64,000 nt of DNA, from positions 1 to 64,000 of the forward strand of contig JAJFFF010000047.1 in assembly GCA_021776785.1 (NCBI GenBank), read 5' to 3'. The position numbers and the translations under genes were made by a program. Below the pieces are notes generated by a model. It did not search any database, was not told the DNA's origin, and worked only from the letters and a program-made list of their open reading frames with translations. The DNA comes from Planctomycetota bacterium (GTDB taxonomy: Bacteria > Planctomycetota > PLA2). This document shows positions 43,905 through 52,385 of the stretch, in pieces. How positions within the stretch are numbered: position 1 is the first letter of the stretch; each line of letters opens with the position of its first letter.

Positions 43905-46900
43905 TTACGATCCGAGCCTGAGGACGGCGTCCGCTTGTCCGGAACGAACGCGGCCGACCGCGACGGGCTTTTTCAGGTCGCGTCCGCGGATCGCGCGCAC
44001 GGCGACGGCATAGTCCCCGTCGGGGAGCGCGCACGTTGAGAAGTGCCCGCGCGAATCCGTGTACAAGTTGACCTGTTGTTTGCCGTAAGAGATGGCAATC
44101 AATGCGTTCGGTACCGGCTGACCAGCGCTGTCGAGCAACTGCGCCGCAAGCGTGGTATTGGGCGCGAGCTTGAGCATGAGATCCATGGCTCCGGGCGCCA
44201 AGTCCGCCAGCTTGCTGCCGCCGCGGCTGTGCTGGATGGCCGCGACGTCGTAGCGCGAGGTGGAGTTCAGTCCGGTGAGCCGGAACTCGCCGCGCAAGTT
44301 CGTCCAAGCAGTCCGCGTGTCAGTTCCGTCGAGCGCGTAGGCCAAGACTTGCGCTTCGGCAACCGGCTTGCCGGTCGCGTCGACAACCTTGCCTTCCATC
44401 GTCGTGGACGCGCGCACCTCAAACGTAAGTGACGGGCCGCCGGCTACGGCAGACGCCGGACCTTGCGCCGCCAAGACCTTGCCGGTCGCGCGATCGGTAA
44501 TCGCGATCTGGTAACGGCCGGGCACAAGGTTTGTGAATTGAAACGACCCATCCGCGTTGACTGCGAGGTACAGCGACCACTTGCTCTCGGGCTGACGCTG
44601 CAAGCGCACGCCCAAGGGCGCCGGCACCGGCGCGCCGCCGACGCCCAGTACTTTGCCGGAAATCACCTGACCGACCTGGAACGCAAGCACAACGCCCGTC
44701 GCGCCCGGTCGCACCGGCGACAGTTCCGCGACCAGCGCAAGCCCCTGCGCCTTGGGTCCGCCCAATGTGCGACCGCCTCCAGCGGCAATCGTGTAGCTCT
44801 TGTTCTCGAGCCCGCGTAGCACAAACGTCCCATCCGGGTTTGCGCGCACGCGCAACACGCGCCCGCCGGTCAAGGGTTTTGCACTCACCGACGCGCCGGG
44901 CATCGGCGTACCGTCGGGACCGATCGCCCGGCCGGAGATCGTACCCGCGCCGCGCTCGACCGTGAGGACGACATCGCGCGCCCCGGCCGCCACGGGCGCG
45001 CTTCGCTTGACGATCACATCGACGGGATCGCTGATCCCCGGCTGCACCTCGAACCTGTAGTTGCCTGCCACGAGCCACCGAAACACGAACTTGCCCTCGG
45101 CGTTGGTGGTTGTGTTCCCGGCGCGACCGTTCGGGCCGAACGCAACGACCGGCGCCGAAGCGATCTTGGTTCCGTCGGCGTATTGCACATGGCCCGCAAT
45201 CTCAAACGACGGGAGCAATTCGACGCGCAACGTCTCGCCGGGCACAGCACCGATCATGACTGTGCCCATGTAGTTACGCGCGCTGATCCGGAACTCGTAC
45301 GTCCACGCAGGAAGGTTCTCGATGACGAAGCGCCCCTCGGCATCGGAGACGCCAACAATTTCAAAGGGGTGCATGGACCGACCGGTCATCGACCAGTTGC
45401 GCGTCTCGCCCAAAGCGCGCGGAATCTTTTGATTCACGATCTCGACGCGCGCGCCGGCGACCGGCCCCGCTCCGTTTTTATCCACAATGCGACCGTGCAG
45501 CGTGTGCCCCTTGTCCAGCGTCAGCGTGCCGCCTTGCACGACGTCGCCGCCCGCGAACTTGAGCTTCTCGCTGACCGCGGGCGCGTAGCCGTTCGCTGAG
45601 GCGCGAATGTAAAACCCCTTCTCGATCGCGCCGTCGAACCACGGCAGCGGCGCATCGAACCGACCGTCCGCATCGACCGCGATCTTTTCGACACGCTGCC
45701 AGATGCTGGCGATGCCGTACGAACCGCTGTCGAGCACCGTCGCCGGCGCGACTTGCACAAACGCTCCGGCGAGGCCCGACGCACCGCGAACCCGACCGGT
45801 GACGCGCCCTGTGCGCCGGAGCGCCACCACAATCGGGTCGCTCTTCCCCGCGCGCGCCGACTCCTTTGCACTCGCGTAGCCGTCGCGACGCACATGAACG
45901 ACGACGTCGCTTTGCCGCGCGGGCCCCGACACCCAAAACTCACCTTTCAGATTCGTTGACGCCGTCCACGTGGCGCCGTTGGCATCCCGAATTTCGACGA
46001 CGGCGCCATCGAGCGGACGCTGGGCATCATCCACGACCTGCCCCTTCAGCTCGCCCGCCGCGACCATGATGAGGTCGTGCTCGACTTCGCCCGCTTCCGG
46101 AATCGCAACCGTGATGTTTTCTAGAACTTGTTTGGACCATCGCATGGGCACGCCGGGTTCCTGAATCAACCCTGCTTTTTCGAGGCGCACCAACGCACGC
46201 CCCTTGGGTAGCCCCTGCACGCGGTAGCGACCCGACTCATTGGTCGTCACGCGATGAAGCTGCGAACCTCGGAATTCGTCCCACACGTCGACGGTCACAC
46301 CGACACCCGCAAGCGGCCCGTCGGGTCCAGCCACAACACCGCTCAGTGTCGCCGCGCGGCGCAATTTGAAGTTCCACTCCAGCCGATCCGTTCGCAACAG
46401 GAGCGGCGAAGACCACTGCCTCCGGTCGTTGCCGGGGACGAGCACGTAGCCGGGTTTCAACACGCGCAGCGAAGCCGACGCCGACAGCGACTGCGAATAC
46501 CCGCGCGCCGGTCCCTGCACCGCACCGCCAAGCGGAACGTGAATGGTGTACTGCCCCTGCGCATTCGTAACGGCGGAGAGATACGTCGGGCTGTGGCGAC
46601 GCCACACGGCCGCGCGCACGTCGGCGCCGGCAATCGCCGCCCCGCTCTCCGCATCGGTCACGGTGCCGGCAAGCGTCCCGCCGTCGAGTCGAATCTCGAA
46701 CTCGGTGACGGCAGGAATCTCGATGACGCCGATCCGGCACGTCAGTCCTTGGCCCGGCAAAACGGCGATCGCGTGCGCGCCGCGCGTCAAAGCGGCGAAC
46801 TCGTATCGACCTTCGTCACCCGAGGTCGTGCGCACACCGAGCGGGTCGAGTGCCAGCGGTCGGGCCCCTTCCGCCTCGCGCGGTCGCAACGCCAAGACAA

Positions 46901-48323
46901 CGGCGCCGGAGACAGGCTTCCCGTCCGCTCCGTAGACCACACCGGTGAGCGCGTGCCCGCGTTCTAAAACCAATCGAAATTCTTGGTCGGTTCCGCCGCG
47001 CAGCAACGCCTGCGTTTGCAAGCCGGCCGGCGCATAACCGGGCGCTTCGGCGCGAAACGTCCACGGCGCCGGCGACAGATCCGGAAACAACGCCACGCCG
47101 TCCGCTCCTACCGCCCGACTCGAAACGGCACGCGGCTGCTGGCCCATCCGATCCTGACCACGCGGTGCTGTCCGCGTACGAAACGCTTGCACCTTCGCGC
47201 CTGCCACGGTCTTTCCGGCCACATCGGTGACGCGCACGCGGACGCGCATCGGAGCATCCATCCAGAGCGTTCCGAGGTGCGCCCGCTCCGCCGGCTCCAG
47301 CGCGATACCTGCAACGCGGGCCGGCGTACACGACGGCGCCGTCGCGTCGAGTTCGTAGGGTCCGCCCGGAGCGAGATCGACAAACGCGAAGTAGCCGCCC
47401 GGACCGGTCGTCACCTCAAGCGACTTGCCGTCGCGCCGGATGCGCACGCGCGCCGCGACCGCCGCACCGTTGCTCGCGTGCCGCACTTCGCCGCTGATCG
47501 ATCCTTGGCCCGGAAACAACGAGGCGCCGCTCGCCACATGCGCCATCCGAGTCTTGGCAGGCGCTTGGTCCGCACCGGGCCCGTCGCGCCCATCTTGCTC
47601 GCGCGCCGTTTCCATCGTCCGTTCCGCCGAACGCTTGTCGTCGGACCACCAACGGATGGCGCTGATCATCAAGACGGCGCCGGCGAGCAAGCTGAGGAGC
47701 AAAAGCGGTTTGAACTTCAAAAGCGCAAACGACGCCCCGGATGCGCCCGCCGCCGTCGCGGTTGCCGCCGACGCCGTGCTCGCGGCCGCCGATACGCCGA
47801 GCAGCGTCAGCCACTTGGACCGCGCCCCGTACTTGGTGTCCAGTCGCCCGCGCAACTGATGCAACGCCCGCCCCACGCGCACGCGCACCGTGTTCGCGGG
47901 AACCTCCAACCGTCGACCAATTTCGACCGAGCTGAGATTTTCGAAGTACCGCAGCAACACGGTGGTCCGGTACGGCTCGTCGAGATCGAAAACCGCCAGC
48001 ACGACGTTGCGCTGCGCTTCGGCGCGCGCCACGACCTCATCCGTCGGCGCCAACGCGTCCGACTTGGCCGCGACCATCTCGCGCCGACGCACACGCGCGC
48101 GCGTTCGCCCAATCTGATGCATGCGGTTGGTCATGACCCGCCGCACCCAGCCGCGGATCGCCGCGACGGCCTGCGGCGGACGTCGCATCGCGGCTAAATA
48201 CGCTTCCTGCTCGAGGTCGTCAGCCGTGTTTTCGTCGCCCGCCAACGCCAACGCGACGCGGCGCAACCACGCGCGATCGGCGAGAAGGGCTTCGAGGGAT
48301 TCTTGGGGCTCGGGTGAATTCAT
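43905..48323 (-). CDS. ECF sigma factor fused to transmembrane segment and long carboxypeptidase-regulatory-like array
   Basis: 1472 residues. Sigma region 2 is at about 10-85 (ENTADDLEQEAYLAAMRRPP, GWVRRVMTNRMHQIGRTRAR). Region 4 is at about 100-165 (DEPYRTTVLLRYFENLSSVE then IGRRLEVPANTVRVRVGRAL). An Ala/Thr-rich stretch leads to one membrane segment at about 205-226 (FKPLLLLSLLAGAVLMISAI). About 1200 residues of CarboxypepD_reg-like repeats follow outside the cytoplasm (for example GSISGEVRHASNGAAVAARV, LTGVVYGADGKPVSGAVVLA, TMEGKVVDATGKPVAEAQVL). Same plan as 15221-18613 but with more repeats. No anti-sigma gene nearby. Confidence 0.93.
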   Translation of the reverse strand: MNSPEPQESLEALLADRAWLRRVALALAGDENTADDLEQEAYLAAMRRPPQAVAAIRGWVRRVMTNRMHQIGRTRARVRRREMVAAKSDALAPTDEVVARAEAQRNVVLAVFDLDEPYRTTVLLRYFENLSSVEIGRRLEVPANTVRVRVGRALHQLRGRLDTKYGARSKWLTLLGVSAAASTASAATATAAGASGASFALLKFKPLLLLSLLAGAVLMISAIRWWSDDKRSAERTMETAREQDGRDGPGADQAPAKTRMAHVASGASLFPGQGSISGEVRHASNGAAVAARVRIRRDGKSLEVTTGPGGYFAFVDLAPGGPYELDATAPSCTPARVAGIALEPAERAHLGTLWMDAPMRVRVRVTDVAGKTVAGAKVQAFRTRTAPRGQDRMGQQPRAVSSRAVGADGVALFPDLSPAPWTFRAEAPGYAPAGLQTQALLRGGTDQEFRLVLERGHALTGVVYGADGKPVSGAVVLALRPREAEGARPLALDPLGVRTTSGDEGRYEFAALTRGAHAIAVLPGQGLTCRIGVIEIPAVTEFEIRLDGGTLAGTVTDAESGAAIAGADVRAAVWRRHSPTYLSAVTNAQGQYTIHVPLGGAVQGPARGYSQSLSASASLRVLKPGYVLVPGNDRRQWSSPLLLRTDRLEWNFKLRRAATLSGVVAGPDGPLAGVGVTVDVWDEFRGSQLHRVTTNESGRYRVQGLPKGRALVRLEKAGLIQEPGVPMRWSKQVLENITVAIPEAGEVEHDLIMVAAGELKGQVVDDAQRPLDGAVVEIRDANGATWTASTNLKGEFWVSGPARQSDVVVHVRRDGYASAKESARAGKSDPIVVALRRTGRVTGRVRGASGLAGAFVQVAPATVLDSGSYGIASIWQRVEKIAVDADGRFDAPLPWFDGAIEKGFYIRASANGYAPAVSEKLKFAGGDVVQGGTLTLDKGHTLHGRIVDKNGAGPVAGARVEIVNQKIPRALGETRNWSMTGRSMHPFEIVGVSDAEGRFVIENLPAWTYEFRISARNYMGTVMIGAVPGETLRVELLPSFEIAGHVQYADGTKIASAPVVAFGPNGRAGNTTTNAEGKFVFRWLVAGNYRFEVQPGISDPVDVIVKRSAPVAAGARDVVLTVERGAGTISGRAIGPDGTPMPGASVSAKPLTGGRVLRVRANPDGTFVLRGLENKSYTIAAGGGRTLGGPKAQGLALVAELSPVRPGATGVVLAFQVGQVISGKVLGVGGAPVPAPLGVRLQRQPESKWSLYLAVNADGSFQFTNLVPGRYQIAITDRATGKVLAAQGPASAVAGGPSLTFEVRASTTMEGKVVDATGKPVAEAQVLAYALDGTDTRTAWTNLRGEFRLTGLNSTSRYDVAAIQHSRGGSKLADLAPGAMDLMLKLAPNTTLAAQLLDSAGQPVPNALIAISYGKQQVNLYTDSRGHFSTCALPDGDYAVAVRAIRGRDLKKPVAVGRVRSGQADAVLRLGS

Positions 48324-48371
48324 GGGGTCAGATCAAAGACGCCACACCGGTCGCGAACGTGACGAGGAAGT

Positions 48372-48941
48372 TCATGCTTCCCGTGCGGCCCATCCGCAAT
48401 CCGCCGCCCAGCGCTCAGCCCCCACCATGATCACGTCGAACACGGGATCCTTAATCTCTACGTATTCCTGAGTCGTCGCGACGCGGGCGGCGATGGCCCG
48501 CTTCACCGCCGCATACGCGGCCGCGGCGGGACCGTGCGCGCGAAGGTAGTCGCGAAACAGAAGCGCGTAGCGCTGATTCGCCCGCCCGGCCTCCCGCACA
48601 TGAACGTTCATCCGCCGTTCACCTGGGGGGCGCTGGAACAAATGTTTGGCCCAGTCGCTTGGCGAACGCGGCGCACCCGGCGGCGTATGATCGCGAAAGA
48701 CTTCCTGACGGTGAACCCAACCGCTGAACCGCAGCGCTCGGCTAAGCTCGGCGACCGGCTCAAGCTGCGCGACGGTGATCTGGATATCGATGACGTCTTT
48801 GGCCGCTAGGTCGGGCACGCTCGTCGAGCCGATGTGGTCGATCCGGAGCGCCCGGTCGCCCAGCGCCAACGCGAGCGCCCGTCGGACGAGATCAAACTCC
48901 TGCGCCCAGTTCGGACGCGGTTCGACAATCTCGACCGGCAT
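48372..48941 (-). CDS. GrpB family (UPF0157) nucleotidyltransferase-like protein
   Basis: 189 residues. Family hallmarks are VEIVEPRPNWAQEF at the start, RIDHIGSTSVPDLAAKDVID (the G-S-T nucleotidyltransferase turn with conserved D-I-x), and later FRDYLRAHGPAAAAYAAVKR. GrpB-like proteins have a nucleotidyltransferase fold with uncertain substrates and are sometimes fused to dephospho-CoA kinase. It starts 11 bp after the cyclophilin stop on the same strand. Confidence 0.9.
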   Translation of the reverse strand: MPVEIVEPRPNWAQEFDLVRRALALALGDRALRIDHIGSTSVPDLAAKDVIDIQITVAQLEPVAELSRALRFSGWVHRQEVFRDHTPPGAPRSPSDWAKHLFQRPPGERRMNVHVREAGRANQRYALLFRDYLRAHGPAAAAYAAVKRAIAARVATTQEYVEIKDPVFDVIMVGAERWAADCGWAAREA

Positions 48942-48952
48942 GGCGGGCGGCG

Positions 48953-49969
48953 CTATTTGTCGTCTTTCCCGGACTCCGGTTCGGGTTCGCCGGGCTTCGC
49001 CGATTCCGCGTCGTCGTCTGCTTCCGCTTTCTCCGTCGGCTTCTCGGGTTCGCCGGCGTCTTCGGATTTTTCCGTCGGTTTGTTGCCGGACGCGTCGGGC
49101 TCTTTCTTCGTCGCCTCTTTTTCGGGCGCGACCGCGACCTTGAGCGGACGAATCGAGACAATCGTGATCGGCTCAACCGGACGCCCCTGCGCCGCCACCT
49201 TCACCAACTCCAACTTCGCCGCGACTTTCCAACCGGAGATGACGCGCCCAAAGACCGTGTGCTTTCCGGCCAGATAGTCGTTGTCCACCATGTTGATGAA
49301 GAATTGCGACCCGTTCGTGTTGGCGCCGGAGTTGGCCATCGCCAGCGTGCCCTTCTTGGGCATGCGCGATTTAAGTTTGGGGTCGTATTTGTATCCGAGG
49401 TTTTCGTACGACTCCTTGATCGTCATCGCGGCAATCGCTTTTTGAATTTCGCCGATGCGCTGCTTGAAATCGGCTTCCGTCTTGATGCCGATCTTGCGGC
49501 AAAGCGGCAGCAAGATGTTGCGCTGGAAGTCGGCCTGGCTCCGAATCAACAGCCACGGGTGCGGCGTGTTGGGCGTCTTCATGACCTTGAACTTGTCGAG
49601 ACCCAAGGAGTTGGCGTTGATCTCGTCTTTGAACTTGTAGCCGGGGCTTCCGGATCCGTTGCCGACCGGGCATCCGCCTTGGAGCATGAACCCCTTGATG
49701 ATGCGATGAAACGTCAGCCCGTCATAGAAGGGACGTTTGACCATTTCACCGCCCGGCGCCTTGAACTCCTTATCTCCGGCGGCCAGCGCCAAGAAGTTAG
49801 CCACCGTCTCGGGCGCTTCCTTCGGAAACAGCTCGACCACGATGTCGCCGTGGCTGGTCTTGATCAGCACTTGCGGACGGGCTGTCGGTTCTTTTTCCTT
49901 CGCGCTGTCTTCTGCGCGAAGCGGTACGACGACAACAAGAAGCGTAACGAGGAGCGGCCAATATCGCAT
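48953..49969 (-). CDS. Exported cyclophilin-type peptidyl-prolyl isomerase with large insert
   Basis: 338 residues. Signal peptide MRYWPLLVTLLVVVVPLRA. The cyclophilin core is split: residues 33-117 (TSHGDIVVELFPKEAPETVA, FHRIIKGFMLQGGCPVG) and 206-265 (KGTLAMANSGANTNGSQFFI). The catalytic Arg (FHRI), Phe-Met-Gln and GSQFFI are all present. An insert of about 88 residues (118-205), helical, takes the place of a short loop. The last 60 residues are a Glu/Pro/Lys tail. It catalyses proline isomerisation of exported proteins. The neighbouring selenoprotein gene ends 37 bp upstream. Confidence 0.93.
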   Translation of the reverse strand: MRYWPLLVTLLVVVVPLRAEDSAKEKEPTARPQVLIKTSHGDIVVELFPKEAPETVANFLALAAGDKEFKAPGGEMVKRPFYDGLTFHRIIKGFMLQGGCPVGNGSGSPGYKFKDEINANSLGLDKFKVMKTPNTPHPWLLIRSQADFQRNILLPLCRKIGIKTEADFKQRIGEIQKAIAAMTIKESYENLGYKYDPKLKSRMPKKGTLAMANSGANTNGSQFFINMVDNDYLAGKHTVFGRVISGWKVAAKLELVKVAAQGRPVEPITIVSIRPLKVAVAPEKEATKKEPDASGNKPTEKSEDAGEPEKPTEKAEADDDAESAKPGEPEPESGKDDK

Positions 49970-50006
49970 TCCGGCATTGTAAGCCAGTACGGCGAGTTCG
50001 CGCACG

Positions 50007-51119
50007 CTACCGCGCCGCGAGATACCGACGCCGATCGCGCGCAGCCTGGGGCGGAATCCGCGCAGCGTAGTCTCGCTCGGCGAGCCGAAACGCCACTGCT
50101 AGCCGGAACCGTCCCGCGGGCGCATCGCGAACAAAGGGTCCATGCCCCCAGTGATCTCCGCAGCTCACCAGATCGAACCGCTGCAGAGCCGCCCCGCGCA
50201 TGACTACGGCGCCGCGCAGCGCGGCCTCGTAGCCGCGGTGTCCGCCTTTGGCGACGAGGGCGACCCGACCCGTCACGTCGACGTCACCGTTGGCCGCCCG
50301 CGTGATCGCAAACTGACAGGCACGCCGCTCCCGCGCCGTCCACATCGGCGGCTCGCCGCGCGTGTTGTCGATTAAGTGGAATCGGGCAATCCGACGCCCC
50401 AGTCGGTCGGGCCACACGCCCTCCGCCAGCGCATTCAATTCGCCCCGCGCGATCCAGAGATGATCGCGCCCCGTCGCGGCACGACGCAACGCCCCGAGCT
50501 CGGTGGGCGGTTTTGTCCACGTTCCATCCAGCACGCGCGAGAACACTTCGACCACGGCACCGCCGTCGGGCAAAGCTCGCGTGTACTTTTTGTCGATGGC
50601 TGGGTCGGGCTGGACAGCGTGGGTCACTTCGCCCCGCGCACGATGGGCGGCGAGACCGTCCGCGAGCCGTTGTCGCAAGCGCCGCACGCTTCGATTGTTC
50701 CAGCCCTCGTACAACGTTCCGTCCGCGGCACAGAGGTAAAATCCCTGCTGCGTGTGCCCGCGTTCCAGCTCGGGCCGCTGGTACACGACCCGGCGCAAGA
50801 ACGCACCGCTCGCATCGCGTCGGCGCACGGCGTAGTGCACGTCGAGCGCGACGGGGATGGTCTCGTCACGCAGCGTCGCCGCGAGGTCTTGTTCCGCAAA
50901 GCTGTACGCACGGTCCAGCACGCCGTTGTTTCACGTACATCCGAGCGGATGACCGTTCATGGTCCAGACAAACAGCGGTCGATGCCGCTGCACCGCCTCG
51001 GCGCGCGCCGCCGCCAGGTCCGTCCGCCACGCAATCGTCTCCCAGATCTCGGCTGCCGCGGGCATGAGGAGGTCGTGGAGCTCTAAAAACTTCGCTTCGT
51101 CGATCGGACGCACGTCCAT
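50007..51119 (-). CDS. Selenoprotein of unrecognised family, HPLGCT-Sec-NNG motif (copy B)
   Basis: Read through the TGA at 50931-50933, it encodes 370 residues. Residues 20-60 (AAAEIWETIAWRTDLAAARA, HRPLFVWTMNGHPLGCT) resemble the start of a thioredoxin fold up to the active site; Cys61-Thr-Sec63-NNG is the expected redox site. Residues about 70-130 complete such a domain (QQGFYLCAADGTLYEGWNNR). Residues about 140-370 are a second domain with RIARFHLIDNTRGEPPMW and CGDHWGHGPFVRDAPAGRF shared with copy A. No signal peptide is seen, unlike copy A. ATG 51119 follows GAGGG that overlaps the stop of copy A, so translation is coupled (10 nt apart). No known family identified. Confidence 0.88.
50931..50933 (-). 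other. In-frame TGA read as selenocysteine (Sec63)
   Basis: Minus-strand codons are CTC GGA TGT ACG TGA AAC AAC GGC, i.e. L-G-C-T-Sec-N-N-G, identical in protein to the site in copy A. A weak GCTG/CAGC hairpin starts 11 nt downstream; its match to a SECIS is poor. Confidence 0.85.
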
Positions 51120-51129
51120 GCCGCAACCC

Positions 51130-52317
51130 TCAACGGGGACGCAGATAGTCCTGCAGTGCACGCGCTCCCTGCGGCGGCACGCGTGACGACGCGCTTTTTT
51201 GGTCGGCCAACCGGGTGGCGATGCTGACTTCAAAACGCCCGTCGGGCGCGCCGCGCGTGAACGGGCCGTGGCCCCAGTGCGCACCGCGCGCGGCGAGGTC
51301 GAACCGGACCAGTTCATCTCCGTCGAACTCGGCGCGCCCGCGTAGGGCGGCCACGAATCCGCGTTTGCGATCGGCGGTTTCTAAGTGCGCCTTGCCTTGC
51401 AACCAGAACGCGCCCGCCCCGTCGGCTTGCGCCGAAAGCGTAACGTGTTTGACCTCGCTCGCAGACCAGATCGGAGGCTCGCCGCGCGTGTTGTCAATGA
51501 GGTGAAACCGTGCGATGCGTTTCGCCAAGGCTTTCGTCACCGTTCCCGAAGCGAGCGCGTTCTTTTCGTCCGCGAGGATCCAGAGTCGATCGCGGCCGAC
51601 CGCAACCCGTTGCAGTTTTTGATACTTGTCGGGCTCGCGGGAATACTTGCCTTGCGTCACGCGCGCAAACACGTCGACAACCGACGCGCCCGCCGGAACG
51701 GCGCGCGCGTATTGAGGGTCGGTCCCCTCCAACGCCGGAACGGGTGCGGCTAGATCGACGCGCCCGCCGCGCTGCTTCGCCAGCGCGGCGGCAAGTTCGC
51801 GCCGCAGCGTGCCCGCGTCGCGCCCGTTCCAGCCATGTACCAACTTTCCCGATGGCGCGATGATGTACTGCCCTTGAATCGAGCCGTCCGGATCGATGCC
51901 CGGCAGCTGGGTGCAGATGCTCATGAAGAAGCGCGCGTTCGGCTCCTTGCTCCGCTGCTGATACCACCCATCGACGGCCACTGGAATGAACTCATGCTTG
52001 AGGTAGTTGCGAATGGCGGCGGACTCGAAGAGGGATGCACGATCCGACTGTCCATTGTTTCACGTGCAGCCGAGCGGGTGCCCGCTCGACGCCCAGATAA
52101 ACAGCATCATTTTTTCGCGGTGGGCTCGTTTCGCCGCGGCGAGAAGATCGGTCTCCCACGGGATCTCTTCCCAATAGCCTTTGTCCTGCGGCGGGACCGT
52201 TTTGATGATCCGGGCGTGCGTCGCGACCGACAGCTCGGGGACCGTTTCGGCGGGCGCCGCCTGCAAAAGACAGCTCGCTGCCAGAACACACGCAAAGTTC
52301 AACCGCATCGCCGCCAT
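51130..52317 (-). CDS. Exported selenoprotein of unrecognised family, HPLGCT-Sec-NNG motif (copy A)
   Basis: Read through TGA 52060-52062, it encodes 395 residues. ATG 52317 (or 52308) starts a signal peptide (MAAMRLNFACVLAASCLLQA, cleavage after APA). Residues 45-86 are thioredoxin-like (YWEEIPWETDLLAAAKRAHR, MLFIWASSGHPLGCT) ending in Cys84-Thr-Sec86-NNG. Residues about 100-165 complete the fold (FFMSICTQLPGIDPDGS, YIIAPSGKLVHGWNG). The C-terminal domain (about 205-395) carries RIARFHLIDNTRGEPPIW (267-284) and GAHWGHGPFTRGAPDGRF. About one third of positions look shared with copy B over the full length. An extracytoplasmic selenol/thiol role is inferred. The upstream HEAT/TPR gene ends 68 bp before it. 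Confidence 0.88.
52033..52045 (-). promoter_or_regulatory. Candidate SECIS hairpin of copy A
   Basis: On the minus strand GGAT-CGTGC-ATCC starts 15 nt after the TGA, within an outer GGAC/GTCC pairing. Stem is short, so support is modest. Confidence 0.35.
52060..52062 (-). other. In-frame TGA read as selenocysteine (Sec86)
   Basis: Minus-strand codons are CTC GGC TGC ACG TGA AAC AAT GG. The protein context G-C-T-Sec-N-N-G is identical to copy B though bases differ at synonymous positions (GGC/GGA, TGC/TGT, AAT/AAC), as expected under selection on the protein. Confidence 0.86.
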
Positions 52318-52385
52318 TCTAACCAGAACGCAGGCGCCATCCCCTCCACGCATTGCGCGAGACGTGTCTCAAAGAGAGACGAGCG

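Noticed and set aside
46983..48197. 404-codon plus-strand frame opposite the second ECF fusion
   Set aside because: Antisense shadow, Arg-rich with no family pattern.
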